Of a stretch of 8,231 bases of DNA, positions 1-6,178 are shown in pieces. This stretch comes from Bacteroidota bacterium (GTDB taxonomy: Bacteria > Bacteroidota > Bacteroidia > Chitinophagales > Chitinophagaceae). The stretch lies in contig JAFDXS010000077.1 in assembly GCA_018267795.1 (NCBI GenBank), positions 1 through 8,231 of the forward strand, in the 5' to 3' direction. A program made the translations under genes and the position numbers. Under the pieces are notes generated by a model. That model was not told the origin of the DNA, made no database searches, and was given only the letters and a program-made list of their open reading frames with translations. The first letter of the stretch is position 1. Each line of letters starts with the position of its first letter.

Positions 1-557
1 AGATGGCGTATTACTGGAGACCAACCTAAAAATGCTATATGTCCTAGGTGAAAAACGTCATGGAATCTGTAATTATTTGGATCTCTAGAATTATCAGTAA
101 GCGCATCTCCTAGTTCCACCATTTCGTTTGCCTTTTCCCAAAACATTTTAACTTCCAAAAACTGATCTTGATTAATACTTTCCTTAAAATGTATAATAAA
201 TGAATCAGGAAATTTTTCCGCATGACTTTCATCAAGCCTTGGAAAAAAATGAAGTTCAGTTTCGCTAAATCTGTCCACTATTTTCGATAAATTTTTTTCC
301 GCGATTACATTAAGATCCAAATTATTATGCGAGGCAATTGACGATACATACCATAAAACATCACCTAACTCTTGCTCAAGTGCGTCTTTGAAAGTTCCAA
401 AACCATCACCATCTCTAATAAGCTTCTTTAAAGTAGTTAAAACGGATCCGGCCTCACCTGCTAATCCTAAATAACCTAAAAAGAAATTTTCCTGATCTTT
501 AGAATTATATTTTTGAATAGTAAGCGCTGCCTTTTCTTGATATTCGGAAAGTGTCAT
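1..557 (-). CDS. MazG-like nucleotide pyrophosphohydrolase, C-terminus cut by window edge
   Basis: The frame is open for 185 codons from an ATG at 557 to the left edge. The N-terminal half is an all-alpha NTP pyrophosphohydrolase domain. It has GLAGEAGS at residues 31-38 and the metal-binding ExxD of QELGDVLWY at 62-70 (E63, D66). Such enzymes hydrolyse NTPs or dNTPs to monophosphate and pyrophosphate in the cytoplasm. The second half carries RFHDVFHLGH and then FLGWSPVIRHL, which I recognise from memory as the conserved tail of a longer MazG-like subfamily; its normal end should lie beyond the window. The last Glu of the usual EExxE motif is Ser (S38), which I believe is normal for this subfamily. 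Lines counted by hand are near 30% GC, clearly below the rest of the window, so the gene may be a recent arrival. The substrate cannot be told from sequence. No clear promoter was found. Confidence 0.88.
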   Translation of the reverse strand, partial: MTLSEYQEKAALTIQKYNSKDQENFFLGYLGLAGEAGSVLTTLKKLIRDGDGFGTFKDALEQELGDVLWYVSSIASHNNLDLNVIAEKNLSKIVDRFSETELHFFPRLDESHAEKFPDSFIIHFKESINQDQFLEVKMFWEKANEMVELGDALTDNSRDPNNYRFHDVFHLGHIAFLGWSPVIRH

Positions 558-620
558 TTTATGGCTGTTTGGTAAACAATAAAACACGATTTGCAATTAT
601 CTTATAATTTCCGAGCTAAT

Positions 621-827
621 CTATAGAGAAGAAACCTTTTCGAAAAGGGTATTTTTCACGTATAATTTTACCTTTTCGAAGTCGCAATCCGTTGAATTTG
701 CAATCCCAAGATCGGCGTAGTTTATAACTACGTCGCACCGGCAGCCAATCTCCCGATTGGTTAAGTTATCTGGCTTCATTCTCCATTGCGCATCGTATGG
801 CACATCAGGTATAATCGGGATTAAAGC
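621..827 (-). other. Doubtful short ORF, possible gene remnant
   Basis: An open frame runs from just after a stop at 828-830 to a stop at 621-623. It has no ATG near its start; the best initiator is GTG at 803-801, giving 60 residues. The product has no signal peptide or membrane segment. It contains REIGCRCDVVINYADLGIA and ends with two FEKV repeats that reflect a DNA repeat (ACCTTTTCGAA at 634-644 and 670-680). I do not recognise a family. It lies 64 bases upstream of the MazG-like gene on the same strand, so it could be a small co-transcribed gene, but the missing ATG and odd composition fit equally well with the 3' remnant of a lost gene or with chance. Confidence 0.25.
635..648. repeat. 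Perfect 14-bp palindrome CCTTTTCGAAAAGG
   Basis: The 14 bases read the same on both strands. The left part, ACCTTTTCGAA, recurs as a direct copy at 670-680, 36 bp away. The palindrome lies about 80 bp upstream of the MazG-like start, between it and the doubtful ORF. It could be an operator or a weak hairpin. There is no T-run typical of a terminator. Confidence 0.4.
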
Positions 828-836
828 CTAACAGCC

Positions 837-1274
837 TTATTCTATATCCTCCACATGATGCCTGACATCCCTGAATAGCTTTTTCACCGCAGCTTTCTGG
901 CCCTGGAATGTAAACCGGGCAAAAGTGTTTACTAAAGGTGTCTTATAGAATACCTTGTCCGTTGCAGGATCAATAAAAACAGCATAACACATAAACGTAT
1001 CAAAGCCACCATTATTCACAATATGCATTATAAAATCTGCCTTACTCCTGTTTTTCGTCCTTTGCCAGTATTCCCATTTATTAACCATTTCACCCGCATA
1101 GTATGTGGTATTATCATTATTTCCGTCAATAAACACTTTATTATCTTTCTTCAGTAAACTTTTCTCCAGTGCCGCATCAAAATGGTAGTTATACTTTGCA
1201 TCACTGTAGTCATTCTGGGCATTTGTTCTAAGTACAGTAAGTACAAGTAACATTAGCATTATAGTCTTTTTCAT
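837..1274 (-). CDS. Small secreted protein of unknown function
   Basis: The 145-residue product starts at the ATG at 1274-1272. A longer frame opens at 1298, but that ATG lies inside the predicted -7 box, so it cannot be in the transcript; the inner start also gives a normal signal peptide. Residues 1-19 are a Sec signal (Lys-Lys, then a Leu/Met/Val core, cleavage likely after TNA). The mature part has about 126 residues, without further membrane segments, cysteine pairs or repeats. It is mixed alpha/beta, with SKADFIMHIVNN, then CYAVFIDPATDKVFYKTP, then a basic helical end (GQKAAVKKLFRDVRHH). I do not recognise the family. The alternation of strands resembles small periplasmic domains, but no function should be assigned. 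It is probably a single-gene unit with its own promoter. Confidence 0.8.
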   Translation of the reverse strand: MKKTIMLMLLVLTVLRTNAQNDYSDAKYNYHFDAALEKSLLKKDNKVFIDGNNDNTTYYAGEMVNKWEYWQRTKNRSKADFIMHIVNNGGFDTFMCYAVFIDPATDKVFYKTPLVNTFARFTFQGQKAAVKKLFRDVRHHVEDIE

Positions 1275-1291
1275 AATTGGTGTGTTTAAAA

Positions 1292-1324
1292 CAAACATAA
1301 TTAAAAAAAATCTTTTTTACCAAT
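1292..1324 (-). promoter_or_regulatory. Bacteroidota-type promoter of the secreted protein gene
   Basis: On the minus strand the -7 box TATGTTTG (1299-1292) matches TAnnTTTG exactly. A -33 box ATTG lies at 1324-1321, with 21 bases between its TTG and the -7 box, slightly longer than usual. Transcription would start near 1286, giving a leader of about 12 bases before the ATG at 1274. Confidence 0.6.
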
Positions 1325-1348
1325 CCCTCAGCTTTTTAACCCATCTCC

Positions 1349-1371
1349 CTTGTTGGCGTCTCGCCAACAAG
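1349..1371. repeat. 10-bp hairpin CTTGTTGGCG / CGCCAACAAG
   Basis: Perfect 10-bp arms at 1349-1358 and 1362-1371 enclose a 3-base loop. Neither side has a T-run, so it is not a convincing terminator. From memory, similar GTTGGCG-TCT-CGCCAAC elements recur between genes in Bacteroidota, so it may be a dispersed intergenic repeat. Confidence 0.55.
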
Positions 1372-1457
1372 CTCGCGAAGGTCAACCTCACACAACAACT
1401 ATTTCAAAGCCCCTCAGCCCGGCAGCACAGTAGCACCACAGCCCAATAGCAGCCCCT

Positions 1458-1527
1458 CTGAAACTTAAGCCGTCATAAGTTTCAGCGGCTTTCTTTGCTT
1501 ACTTTCTTTGCCGCCAAAGAAAGTAAG
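1458..1527. repeat. Compound inverted repeat, probable dispersed intergenic element
   Basis: Three structures lie in 70 bases. CTGAAACTTA (1458-1467) pairs with TAAGTTTCAG (1476-1485) across 8 bases. AAGCCG (1467-1472) pairs with CGGCTT (1486-1491), overlapping the first stem so that the two compete. A perfect 13-bp hairpin, CTTACTTTCTTTG (1498-1510) with CAAAGAAAGTAAG (1515-1527), has the 4-base loop CCGC. The TTTGCCGCCAAAGAAAGTAAG core is one I recall from intergenic regions of many unrelated bacteria. No terminator T-run follows. It is most likely a mobile or REP-like repeat rather than a gene. Confidence 0.6.
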
Positions 1528-1603
1528 AACACGCGCAACACAAGAATAAGTAACAAGGAGACTACAATAAAACTTAAAATCACATCGCCATATTAACAAA
1601 ACA

Positions 1604-1651
1604 ATGTGGACATCTTTATTTGGAAACCGCTTGTTAAAAACCCGATATTGC
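1604..1651 (+). repeat. 48-bp dispersed repeat, copy 1
   Basis: Aligned without gaps to 7737-7784, 37 of 48 bases agree, and 31 of the first 37. Shared blocks include ATGTGGA, TTTGGAA and GCTTGTTAA. The encoded peptides differ (MWTSLFGNRLL against MWICFFGTCLL), which argues against a protein. Both copies lie in gene-poor stretches. Function unknown. Confidence 0.5.
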
Positions 1652-1698
1652 AAAAGGCCATATCACACTATAAAACCCGGCCGCAGATATGAAAAAAC

Positions 1699-1866
1699 AA
1701 TGGGACATTCATGGGAGATTTTGTTACCTTTTGGGGTACAAATGGGGCACGAATGGGGCATTCGCACAGTTGCAAATTTTAAGCATACAGCAAGCCCACA
1801 AAGCATTTCAGCCCAAACAATGCAAAACCCGAATACCCCAACACTTTTTTATGGGCAAATGGGGCA
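1699..1866 (+). repeat. Cluster of four AATGGGRCA motifs
   Basis: AATGGGACA occurs at 1699-1707 and AATGGGGCA at 1741-1749, 1752-1760 and 1858-1866. All four are on the same strand within 168 bases and in a stretch without a supported gene. The middle pair is 11 bp apart. They may be binding sites or a decayed repeat. Confidence 0.35.
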
Positions 1867-1935
1867 TAAGCACAACCGGCAACTTACGCTCCACGTGTTC
1901 ATTTGTATAAATCGATCAGCTGAAAAATAGTTATA

Positions 1936-1943
1936 TACATTTG
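1936..1943 (+). promoter_or_regulatory. Candidate -7 box of the patatin gene
   Basis: TACATTTG matches TAnnTTTG exactly, 9 bases before the ATG at 1953. No -33 TTG lies at the usual distance, and the implied leader would be only a few bases, so the assignment is tentative. Confidence 0.35.
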
Positions 1944-1952
1944 CTACCTGTC

Positions 1953-2981
1953 ATGATGCGAAAAACATTAAAGGCTATTTGCCTGGTCTGCCTCCTGTTT
2001 CTAACAGTCATTTGCAATGGCCAGCAATATCAGTATCTCGTATTAAAAGGTGGTGGCATAAGAGGCATCGCCTATACAGGTGCAATAAAGGTGCTGGAAG
2101 ATAAAGGAGTGCTGCAGCATATCACCAAAGTAGCAGGCACTTCTGTAGGCGCCATCACCGGCACATTTATTTGCATGGGTTATTCTGCCGCTCAGATTGA
2201 GGACATTATGTTTAAACAAAACATTGCTGCCTTCAATGATGGCGAAGGATACTTTATTGGTGGTCAGTTGAGGCTGCGAAAAAAATATGGCTGGTATAAA
2301 GGGAAGCGTATGCAGCAATGGCTGGGCAATATAATAGCCCAGCAAACAGGCAATCCCGATCTCACCTTCATGCAGCTGCACGAACTATGCAAACAGGATA
2401 AAAAGTATAAAGACTTATACGTCACTGCCACAAACGTAACGCAGCAAAAACTCATAGTATTCAGCTGGGAGACCTATCCTGATGTAGCAATAAAAGATGC
2501 TGTCAGGGCCAGCGCATCTATTCCATTTTATTTTACCGCCATGTTTTTAGACAATACAGGAAAATTAACAAACAAACCACCTAAGGGCACCAACTGCGAT
2601 ATCCTTATAGATGGGGGCTTACTAGCTAATTATCCAATCGAAATTTTCAACACACCACTCGACAGCGCAAACCATTCTATTAATGCACACACACTCGGCC
2701 TCAAGCTCGATCGCCCTGACCAGATAACTTATGCAGCTGCCCATGACGGGCTTGCTCCTTTTTACATCCATTCTTTACCCACCTACATAGCTGCCCTATA
2801 CAATCTCACTCTTAACCAATTAAACAGAGGCGTTTCATCAGAAGCAGAAAAGAAAAACACTATCTATATAAGCACCAGCAATCTAAGCCCGCGCGTACGG
2901 CATATCACCAAAGAGCAGAAACAATTATTGTTTAATAATGGGTTGGACGGAGCTCACAGTTTTTTTCAAAAGAACAACTAA
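1953..2981 (+). CDS. Exported patatin-like phospholipase
   Basis: The 342-residue protein has all patatin landmarks, numbered from the ATG at 1953: the oxyanion loop GGGIRG (33-38), the nucleophile elbow GTSVG (62-66, Ser64), and the catalytic Asp of DGG (Asp220) in DILIDGGLLANYP. Ser and Asp form the dyad of this acyl hydrolase family, which cuts ester bonds of phospholipids or related lipids. An upstream TTG at 1941 keeps the frame open but lies within the candidate -7 box; ATG at 1953 or 1956 is better. The first ~24 residues (MRK, then a Leu/Val/Cys core ending ICNGQQ) are a signal peptide, placing the enzyme in the periplasm or on the outer membrane. The lipobox is poor (Ile before Cys). 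It is a single-domain patatin without the C-terminal barrel of PlpD-type autotransporters. The reductase gene follows 30 bases later, so the two may be co-transcribed. Substrate unknown. Confidence 0.9.
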   Translation: MMRKTLKAICLVCLLFLTVICNGQQYQYLVLKGGGIRGIAYTGAIKVLEDKGVLQHITKVAGTSVGAITGTFICMGYSAAQIEDIMFKQNIAAFNDGEGYFIGGQLRLRKKYGWYKGKRMQQWLGNIIAQQTGNPDLTFMQLHELCKQDKKYKDLYVTATNVTQQKLIVFSWETYPDVAIKDAVRASASIPFYFTAMFLDNTGKLTNKPPKGTNCDILIDGGLLANYPIEIFNTPLDSANHSINAHTLGLKLDRPDQITYAAAHDGLAPFYIHSLPTYIAALYNLTLNQLNRGVSSEAEKKNTIYISTSNLSPRVRHITKEQKQLLFNNGLDGAHSFFQKNN

Positions 2982-3011
2982 CTTTAGAATGTATAAAACC
3001 AAACCGATCGT

Positions 3012-3560
3012 ATGAGAAACATAGTGTACAACATCAACCTAAGCCTTGATGGCTGCTGCGATCATACCAAATTTGGTCCTGACGAAGAGTTGTTTCCCTA
3101 CTTTACTCAGCTCATCAAAGACGCCGGCCTGGTAGTATACGGACGCACAACATACCAGTTGATGTTTCCCTATTGGGCAGATGTTGCAAAAAACCAATCA
3201 GAAACAGAAGCCATCAATGACTTTGCCCGGGCGCTCACCGCAGTGGACAAGCTTGTCTTTTCCCGCACTTTAGATAGTGTTGATCACAACACGAAGCTGC
3301 TTCATGGCGATCTGGAAAATGAAATGCGCAGGCTAAAACAACAATCCGGTAAAAATATCTTGATCGGCGGTGTGGACCTGCCCACGCAATTAATCGCCCT
3401 CAACCTTGTTGATGAATTCCAGTTTGTACTCCACCCCACCATTGTCGGTGAAGGAAGATACCTTGCGGAAGGCGCCAACCTTGCCGAAAATCTAAACCTA
3501 AAACTTGCTGGAACACAAACCTTCAAATCAGGCTGCATCTGGCTCCACTACGTCCGATAA
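3012..3560 (+). CDS. Dihydrofolate reductase family protein (RibD C-terminal-like)
   Basis: The 182-residue cytoplasmic protein has the layout of the RibD-C/DHFR-like family: MRNIVYNINLSLDG at the N-terminus, VVYGRTTYQLM at 41-51, the nucleotide-binding ILIGGVDLPTQL around 117-127, and LVDEFQFVLHPTIVGEGRYL. Members are predicted NAD(P)H-dependent reductases. Most, including small stand-alone proteins like this one, have no proven substrate, and there is no reason to call it a true folate or riboflavin enzyme. Length fits the family. It lies 30 bases after the patatin gene on the same strand, with only a weak promoter-like TAACTTTA between, so read-through is likely. A strong terminator follows. 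Confidence 0.9.
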   Translation: MRNIVYNINLSLDGCCDHTKFGPDEELFPYFTQLIKDAGLVVYGRTTYQLMFPYWADVAKNQSETEAINDFARALTAVDKLVFSRTLDSVDHNTKLLHGDLENEMRRLKQQSGKNILIGGVDLPTQLIALNLVDEFQFVLHPTIVGEGRYLAEGANLAENLNLKLAGTQTFKSGCIWLHYVR

Positions 3561-3575
3561 CTTCTACAAAATATA

Positions 3576-3602
3576 AAAAGCCGCCATCGCGGCGACTTTT
3601 CT
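3576..3602. terminator. Bidirectional terminator between convergent genes
   Basis: AAAAGCCGCC and GGCGACTTTT pair in a 10-position stem with one C-A mismatch and a 5-base loop. An A/T run stands on each side, so transcripts from the reductase (plus) and from the SRPBCC gene (minus) would both end in a U-rich tail. Confidence 0.85.
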
Positions 3603-3642
3603 TAATGCAATTATGAGCATTTATAGCACCCGGCCTACCCTA

Positions 3643-4068
3643 TCAGTTAGCCTCTACATACTTTTTAAAATTATCCAGTATAGCCTGCCAGCCCGCTCTT
3701 TGCATTTCAGCAGGGTTTTCATTTTCAGCTTCAAATGTTTGTACCACCTTTGTTCCCTTGCCTTCAGTTGTAAAATGAGTGCTTACCTTTCTGCCATCAC
3801 CTATTGTGTATTCAATAAGCTCATGGGTTTGCACATTATCATATACCCCACCGAAATCAAAACCAAAGCTGCCATCTTTAGCTTCCATCCTCGAAGAGAA
3901 CGCACCTCCGGTACGCAGGTCATTCTCGGCACGCGGCGTATGCCAGTCATCAGATGCGCTGCACCATTTTGTTATATGTTCAGGAGCAGACCACAGTTGC
4001 CATACCTTTTCAACAGGGGCGTTTATAACGCTCTCAATAGTAATCTTTGTTTTAGTTGCAGTTTCCAT
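3643..4068 (-). CDS. AHSA1/SRPBCC domain protein
   Basis: The 141-residue protein is a complete SRPBCC fold of the AHSA1 (activator of Hsp90 ATPase homologue 1-like) group. The pattern is typical: ITIESVINAPVEKVWQLWSAPEHITKWC at residues 9-36, then a long strand region with GGAFSSRM and FDFGGVYDNV, a THFTTEGKGTKVVQTFEAE strand pair, and the closing helix MQRAGWQAILDNFKKYVE. The fold makes a deep hydrophobic cavity for ligands. In bacteria the ligand is usually unknown, and the Hsp90 name should not be taken literally. The protein has no signal peptide. Related genes often sit next to ArsR-type regulators; none is present here. It has its own promoter and converges on the reductase gene. Confidence 0.92.
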   Translation of the reverse strand: METATKTKITIESVINAPVEKVWQLWSAPEHITKWCSASDDWHTPRAENDLRTGGAFSSRMEAKDGSFGFDFGGVYDNVQTHELIEYTIGDGRKVSTHFTTEGKGTKVVQTFEAENENPAEMQRAGWQAILDNFKKYVEAN

Positions 4069-4080
4069 TATTTAAGTTTT

Positions 4081-4093
4081 ATTTGTTACAAAT
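4081..4093. promoter_or_regulatory. Perfect 13-bp palindrome at the SRPBCC start point
   Basis: ATTTGTTACAAAT has two exact 6-base arms around one base. It lies immediately downstream of the predicted transcription start of the SRPBCC gene (about 4094), where a bound repressor would block initiation. It is a candidate operator; the regulator is not in the window. Confidence 0.4.
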
Positions 4094-4100
4094 TAGGATA

Positions 4101-4129
4101 CAAACATAGGCCCGGTTTGCAGATCACAA
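4101..4129 (-). promoter_or_regulatory. Promoter of the SRPBCC gene
   Basis: On the minus strand the -7 box is TATGTTTG (4108-4101), an exact match to TAnnTTTG. A -33 TTG lies at 4129-4127, 18 bases away. This is the best match to the Bacteroidota housekeeping promoter in the window. The leader would be about 25 bases, with no Shine-Dalgarno sequence. Confidence 0.7.
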
Positions 4130-4259
4130 GCAGTGTAAAACCGACAAATTAAGGGTGATTTGCGACAATTTATATCCTCATCGACATTACACTATGACTA
4201 TCCAACCACCGCAACACAATGAATACCTCAGCCTGCTTAGCATACAAAAAACCATAAGA

Positions 4260-4275
4260 TCAGAACATTTATTTG
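4260..4275 (+). promoter_or_regulatory. LytTR-like half-site and weak -7 box before the kinase
   Basis: TCAGAACATT (4260-4269) equals ten bases of the 14-bp repeat found twice before the lipoprotein gene. It overlaps TTTATTTG (4268-4275), a -7 box with one mismatch, about 35 bases before the kinase ATG. No second copy lies 21 bp away on either side. Confidence 0.35.
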
Positions 4276-4309
4276 CATAACAACCGAAAGTTCATTTATT
4301 TAAACCCCA

Positions 4310-6178
4310 ATGCCTCGATGCTTGTCTATAAGAATATTGCCGATGATAGCGGTATATACCTTCCTGCTATGCAGCAGTTCTGCTGCAAATGCCCAAAACG
4401 GCACATATACTGACAGTCTGCTTTCTACACTCCCACGTATAAAGAATGACACCGAAAAAGTTAATACGCTACTCTCAGTTTCCCGTTCATATAAAGCAAA
4501 TGCCGTAACAAAAGAATTCTATTATGCCAGCCAGGGCCTTGGCATTTCAGAAAAGGTTAATTGGATGCCGGGGATGATGTATGCAGAGCAACTTATCGGC
4601 GATTCTTACAGTAGTGTTATGGGTTATAAGGATGCCATACGACATTTTAAATTAAGCATGGCAATTGCAAGAAAATTACAACGACCTGACGTGGAAGCTG
4701 CCTGCCTGAAAGCAATTGTTTTTGCATCTTACAAAATGAACCGGCTCGATGATATGGTCTTTTATCAAAAGGCACTGCTTGAGCTGGCACAACGCCAGGC
4801 TGAGCCTGGCAATGAATGCATACAGATGAATGCCTATGCGCTAAGATTATCTGATGCAGGCAGGTACAGGGAGGCAATAATCTATTGGCAGCAGGATATT
4901 GCATTTGCTGAGAACCACTTCCATGGCAAACAGAAAAATATAATGCTGGCTTCTATACTCAACACCCTCGCTTGCACCTACGTAAAAACGCATCAGACAG
5001 ACAGCGCCCTATATTGTCTCGGAAAGGCTATGCACTTTATTACACCAACAAACAATTACTTCTTAAAGGCCTATATCACCTCCACCATTTGCGACGTTTA
5101 CGAGGCTGCAAAGCGTTATGACTCTGCCGAGATATATGGCTTGCAAACCGTAAAAATGGGCCAGGTCTTAAAAAATCTTGACCTGCAGCAGCACTATACC
5201 CAAACACTCAGCCGTGTATATGAAGCTGATCGCAAACCTGCTTTGGCCCTCCTCTACCTTAAAAGATTTGATTCCTTGATAAATATTATCAGCAACACCG
5301 GGAAAACTGTTGATGAGGCTATGCAACTGGCAAAAATAAATATAGATCAACAGGAAGAGCAAAACAAATTGGAAAAGCATTCGTTTGAAACGATCAGGCA
5401 CAATCAAAAAGTAGCACTTGTATCAGTACTTGTCACACTGTTAGCATTAATATCACTTACAATATTCATTTATCGAAACCTTAGACAAAAACAAAAAGCC
5501 AACAAAACCATAAGCCGGCAAGCCGAAAATCTAAAGACACAAAACGAAATAATAGACAAGGCACTCAAAGAAAAAGAGATGCTCCTGAAGGAAACCCACC
5601 ATAGGGTAAAGAATAATCTGCAATTAATAAGCAGCTTGCTTGAATTGCAAACAGAAAACATGACTGACGAAAGTGCAAAAAACGCACTGCTGGCAGCGCA
5701 ACGCAGAGTATTAAGTATTGCTACCGTACACAGCAAATTATATGGCAGCGATGGAAATGAAGCTATAGAATTCTCAGCATTTGTAGCCGATCTGCTGGTT
5801 CGCCTGGATAGCGCATTTGGAAATAATGATAAGGCTGTACATTTTATCAATGCGGTACCCGCTACTTATCTCCCGCTGGACACGGTAGTTTTGCTAGGGC
5901 TGATATTAAATGAGCTTATCACCAACTCTTACAAGCACGCCTTCAAAGAGACAAGAAACCTAACCATAGCCGTGAGCATGGACGATACCGGCAGTATGTA
6001 TACGCTTCATTATTCTGATAATGGACCTGGTTTGCCTAATGGCATTTTTGATCAGCCATCTGCATCATTAGGCTTATACATCATCAAACGCCTCAGTAAA
6101 CAACTAAAAGGAACAGCTACTTATAGCTTCGACAAGGGAAGTACCTTCACTATAATTTTTCCATATGCAACAAGCTAA
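4310..6178 (+). CDS. TPR-containing sensor histidine kinase (HisKA_2 type)
   Basis: The 622-residue protein is an inner-membrane sensor kinase. Residues 1-28 are a signal peptide (cleavage after ANA). Residues ~30-345 form a helical region of degenerate TPR-like repeats, for example AGRYREAIIYWQQDIAFAE and TDSALYCLGKAM. One membrane helix follows at 368-388, so the TPR region should face the periplasm. A coiled linker (~389-425) leads to the dimerisation domain with HHRVKNNLQ, phospho-acceptor most likely His431. The ATPase domain has the N box NELITNSYKHAF (534-545), G1 DNGPGLP (570-576), G2 SLGLYIIKRL (586-595) and GSTFTIIFP near the end. All catalytic motifs look intact. It lacks a receiver domain; its partner is the response regulator whose start overlaps its end by 14 bases. 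The signal sensed is unknown; TPR regions usually bind peptides or proteins. Confidence 0.93.
   Translation: MPRCLSIRILPMIAVYTFLLCSSSAANAQNGTYTDSLLSTLPRIKNDTEKVNTLLSVSRSYKANAVTKEFYYASQGLGISEKVNWMPGMMYAEQLIGDSYSSVMGYKDAIRHFKLSMAIARKLQRPDVEAACLKAIVFASYKMNRLDDMVFYQKALLELAQRQAEPGNECIQMNAYALRLSDAGRYREAIIYWQQDIAFAENHFHGKQKNIMLASILNTLACTYVKTHQTDSALYCLGKAMHFITPTNNYFLKAYITSTICDVYEAAKRYDSAEIYGLQTVKMGQVLKNLDLQQHYTQTLSRVYEADRKPALALLYLKRFDSLINIISNTGKTVDEAMQLAKINIDQQEEQNKLEKHSFETIRHNQKVALVSVLVTLLALISLTIFIYRNLRQKQKANKTISRQAENLKTQNEIIDKALKEKEMLLKETHHRVKNNLQLISSLLELQTENMTDESAKNALLAAQRRVLSIATVHSKLYGSDGNEAIEFSAFVADLLVRLDSAFGNNDKAVHFINAVPATYLPLDTVVLLGLILNELITNSYKHAFKETRNLTIAVSMDDTGSMYTLHYSDNGPGLPNGIFDQPSASLGLYIIKRLSKQLKGTATYSFDKGSTFTIIFPYATS

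Larger units (their letters stand above)
1299..1952. other. Gene-poor, repeat-rich intergenic stretch
   Basis: About 650 bases without a convincing gene. It holds the promoter of the minus-strand gene at its left end, a 10-bp hairpin (1349-1371), a compound inverted repeat (1458-1527), one copy of a 48-bp element found again near the right end of the window (1604-1651), four AATGGGRCA motifs (1699-1866), and a -7 box for the patatin gene (1936-1943). The two overlapping plus-strand ORFs here, starting at 1604 and 1689, have no recognisable domain and look like chance frames in non-coding DNA. Confidence 0.7.

Noticed and set aside
1465..1653. Minus-strand 62-codon ORF
   Set aside because: It mostly translates the compound inverted repeat. 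Peptides of this kind (FGGKESKQRK) come from the repeat and do not indicate a gene.
1604..1930. Two overlapping plus-strand ORFs (108 and 73 codons) as genes
   Set aside because: No recognisable domain, signal peptide or promoter, and the reading frame over the 48-bp repeat is not conserved in its second copy. The stretch looks like non-coding repeat DNA.
1953..2981. Patatin as an effector of an anti-phage (CBASS-like) system
   Set aside because: The protein has a signal peptide, and no CD-NTase or other signalling partner is nearby. A cytoplasmic membrane-degrading effector would not be exported.
3613..4152. Long plus-strand ORF opposite the SRPBCC gene
   Set aside because: The minus strand encodes a clear AHSA1/SRPBCC protein with a promoter and terminator. 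The opposite frame has no domain and is a shadow.
5470..5850. Minus-strand ORF inside the kinase gene
   Set aside because: It lies opposite the conserved HisKA_2 region, and its composition is that expected from antisense reading.
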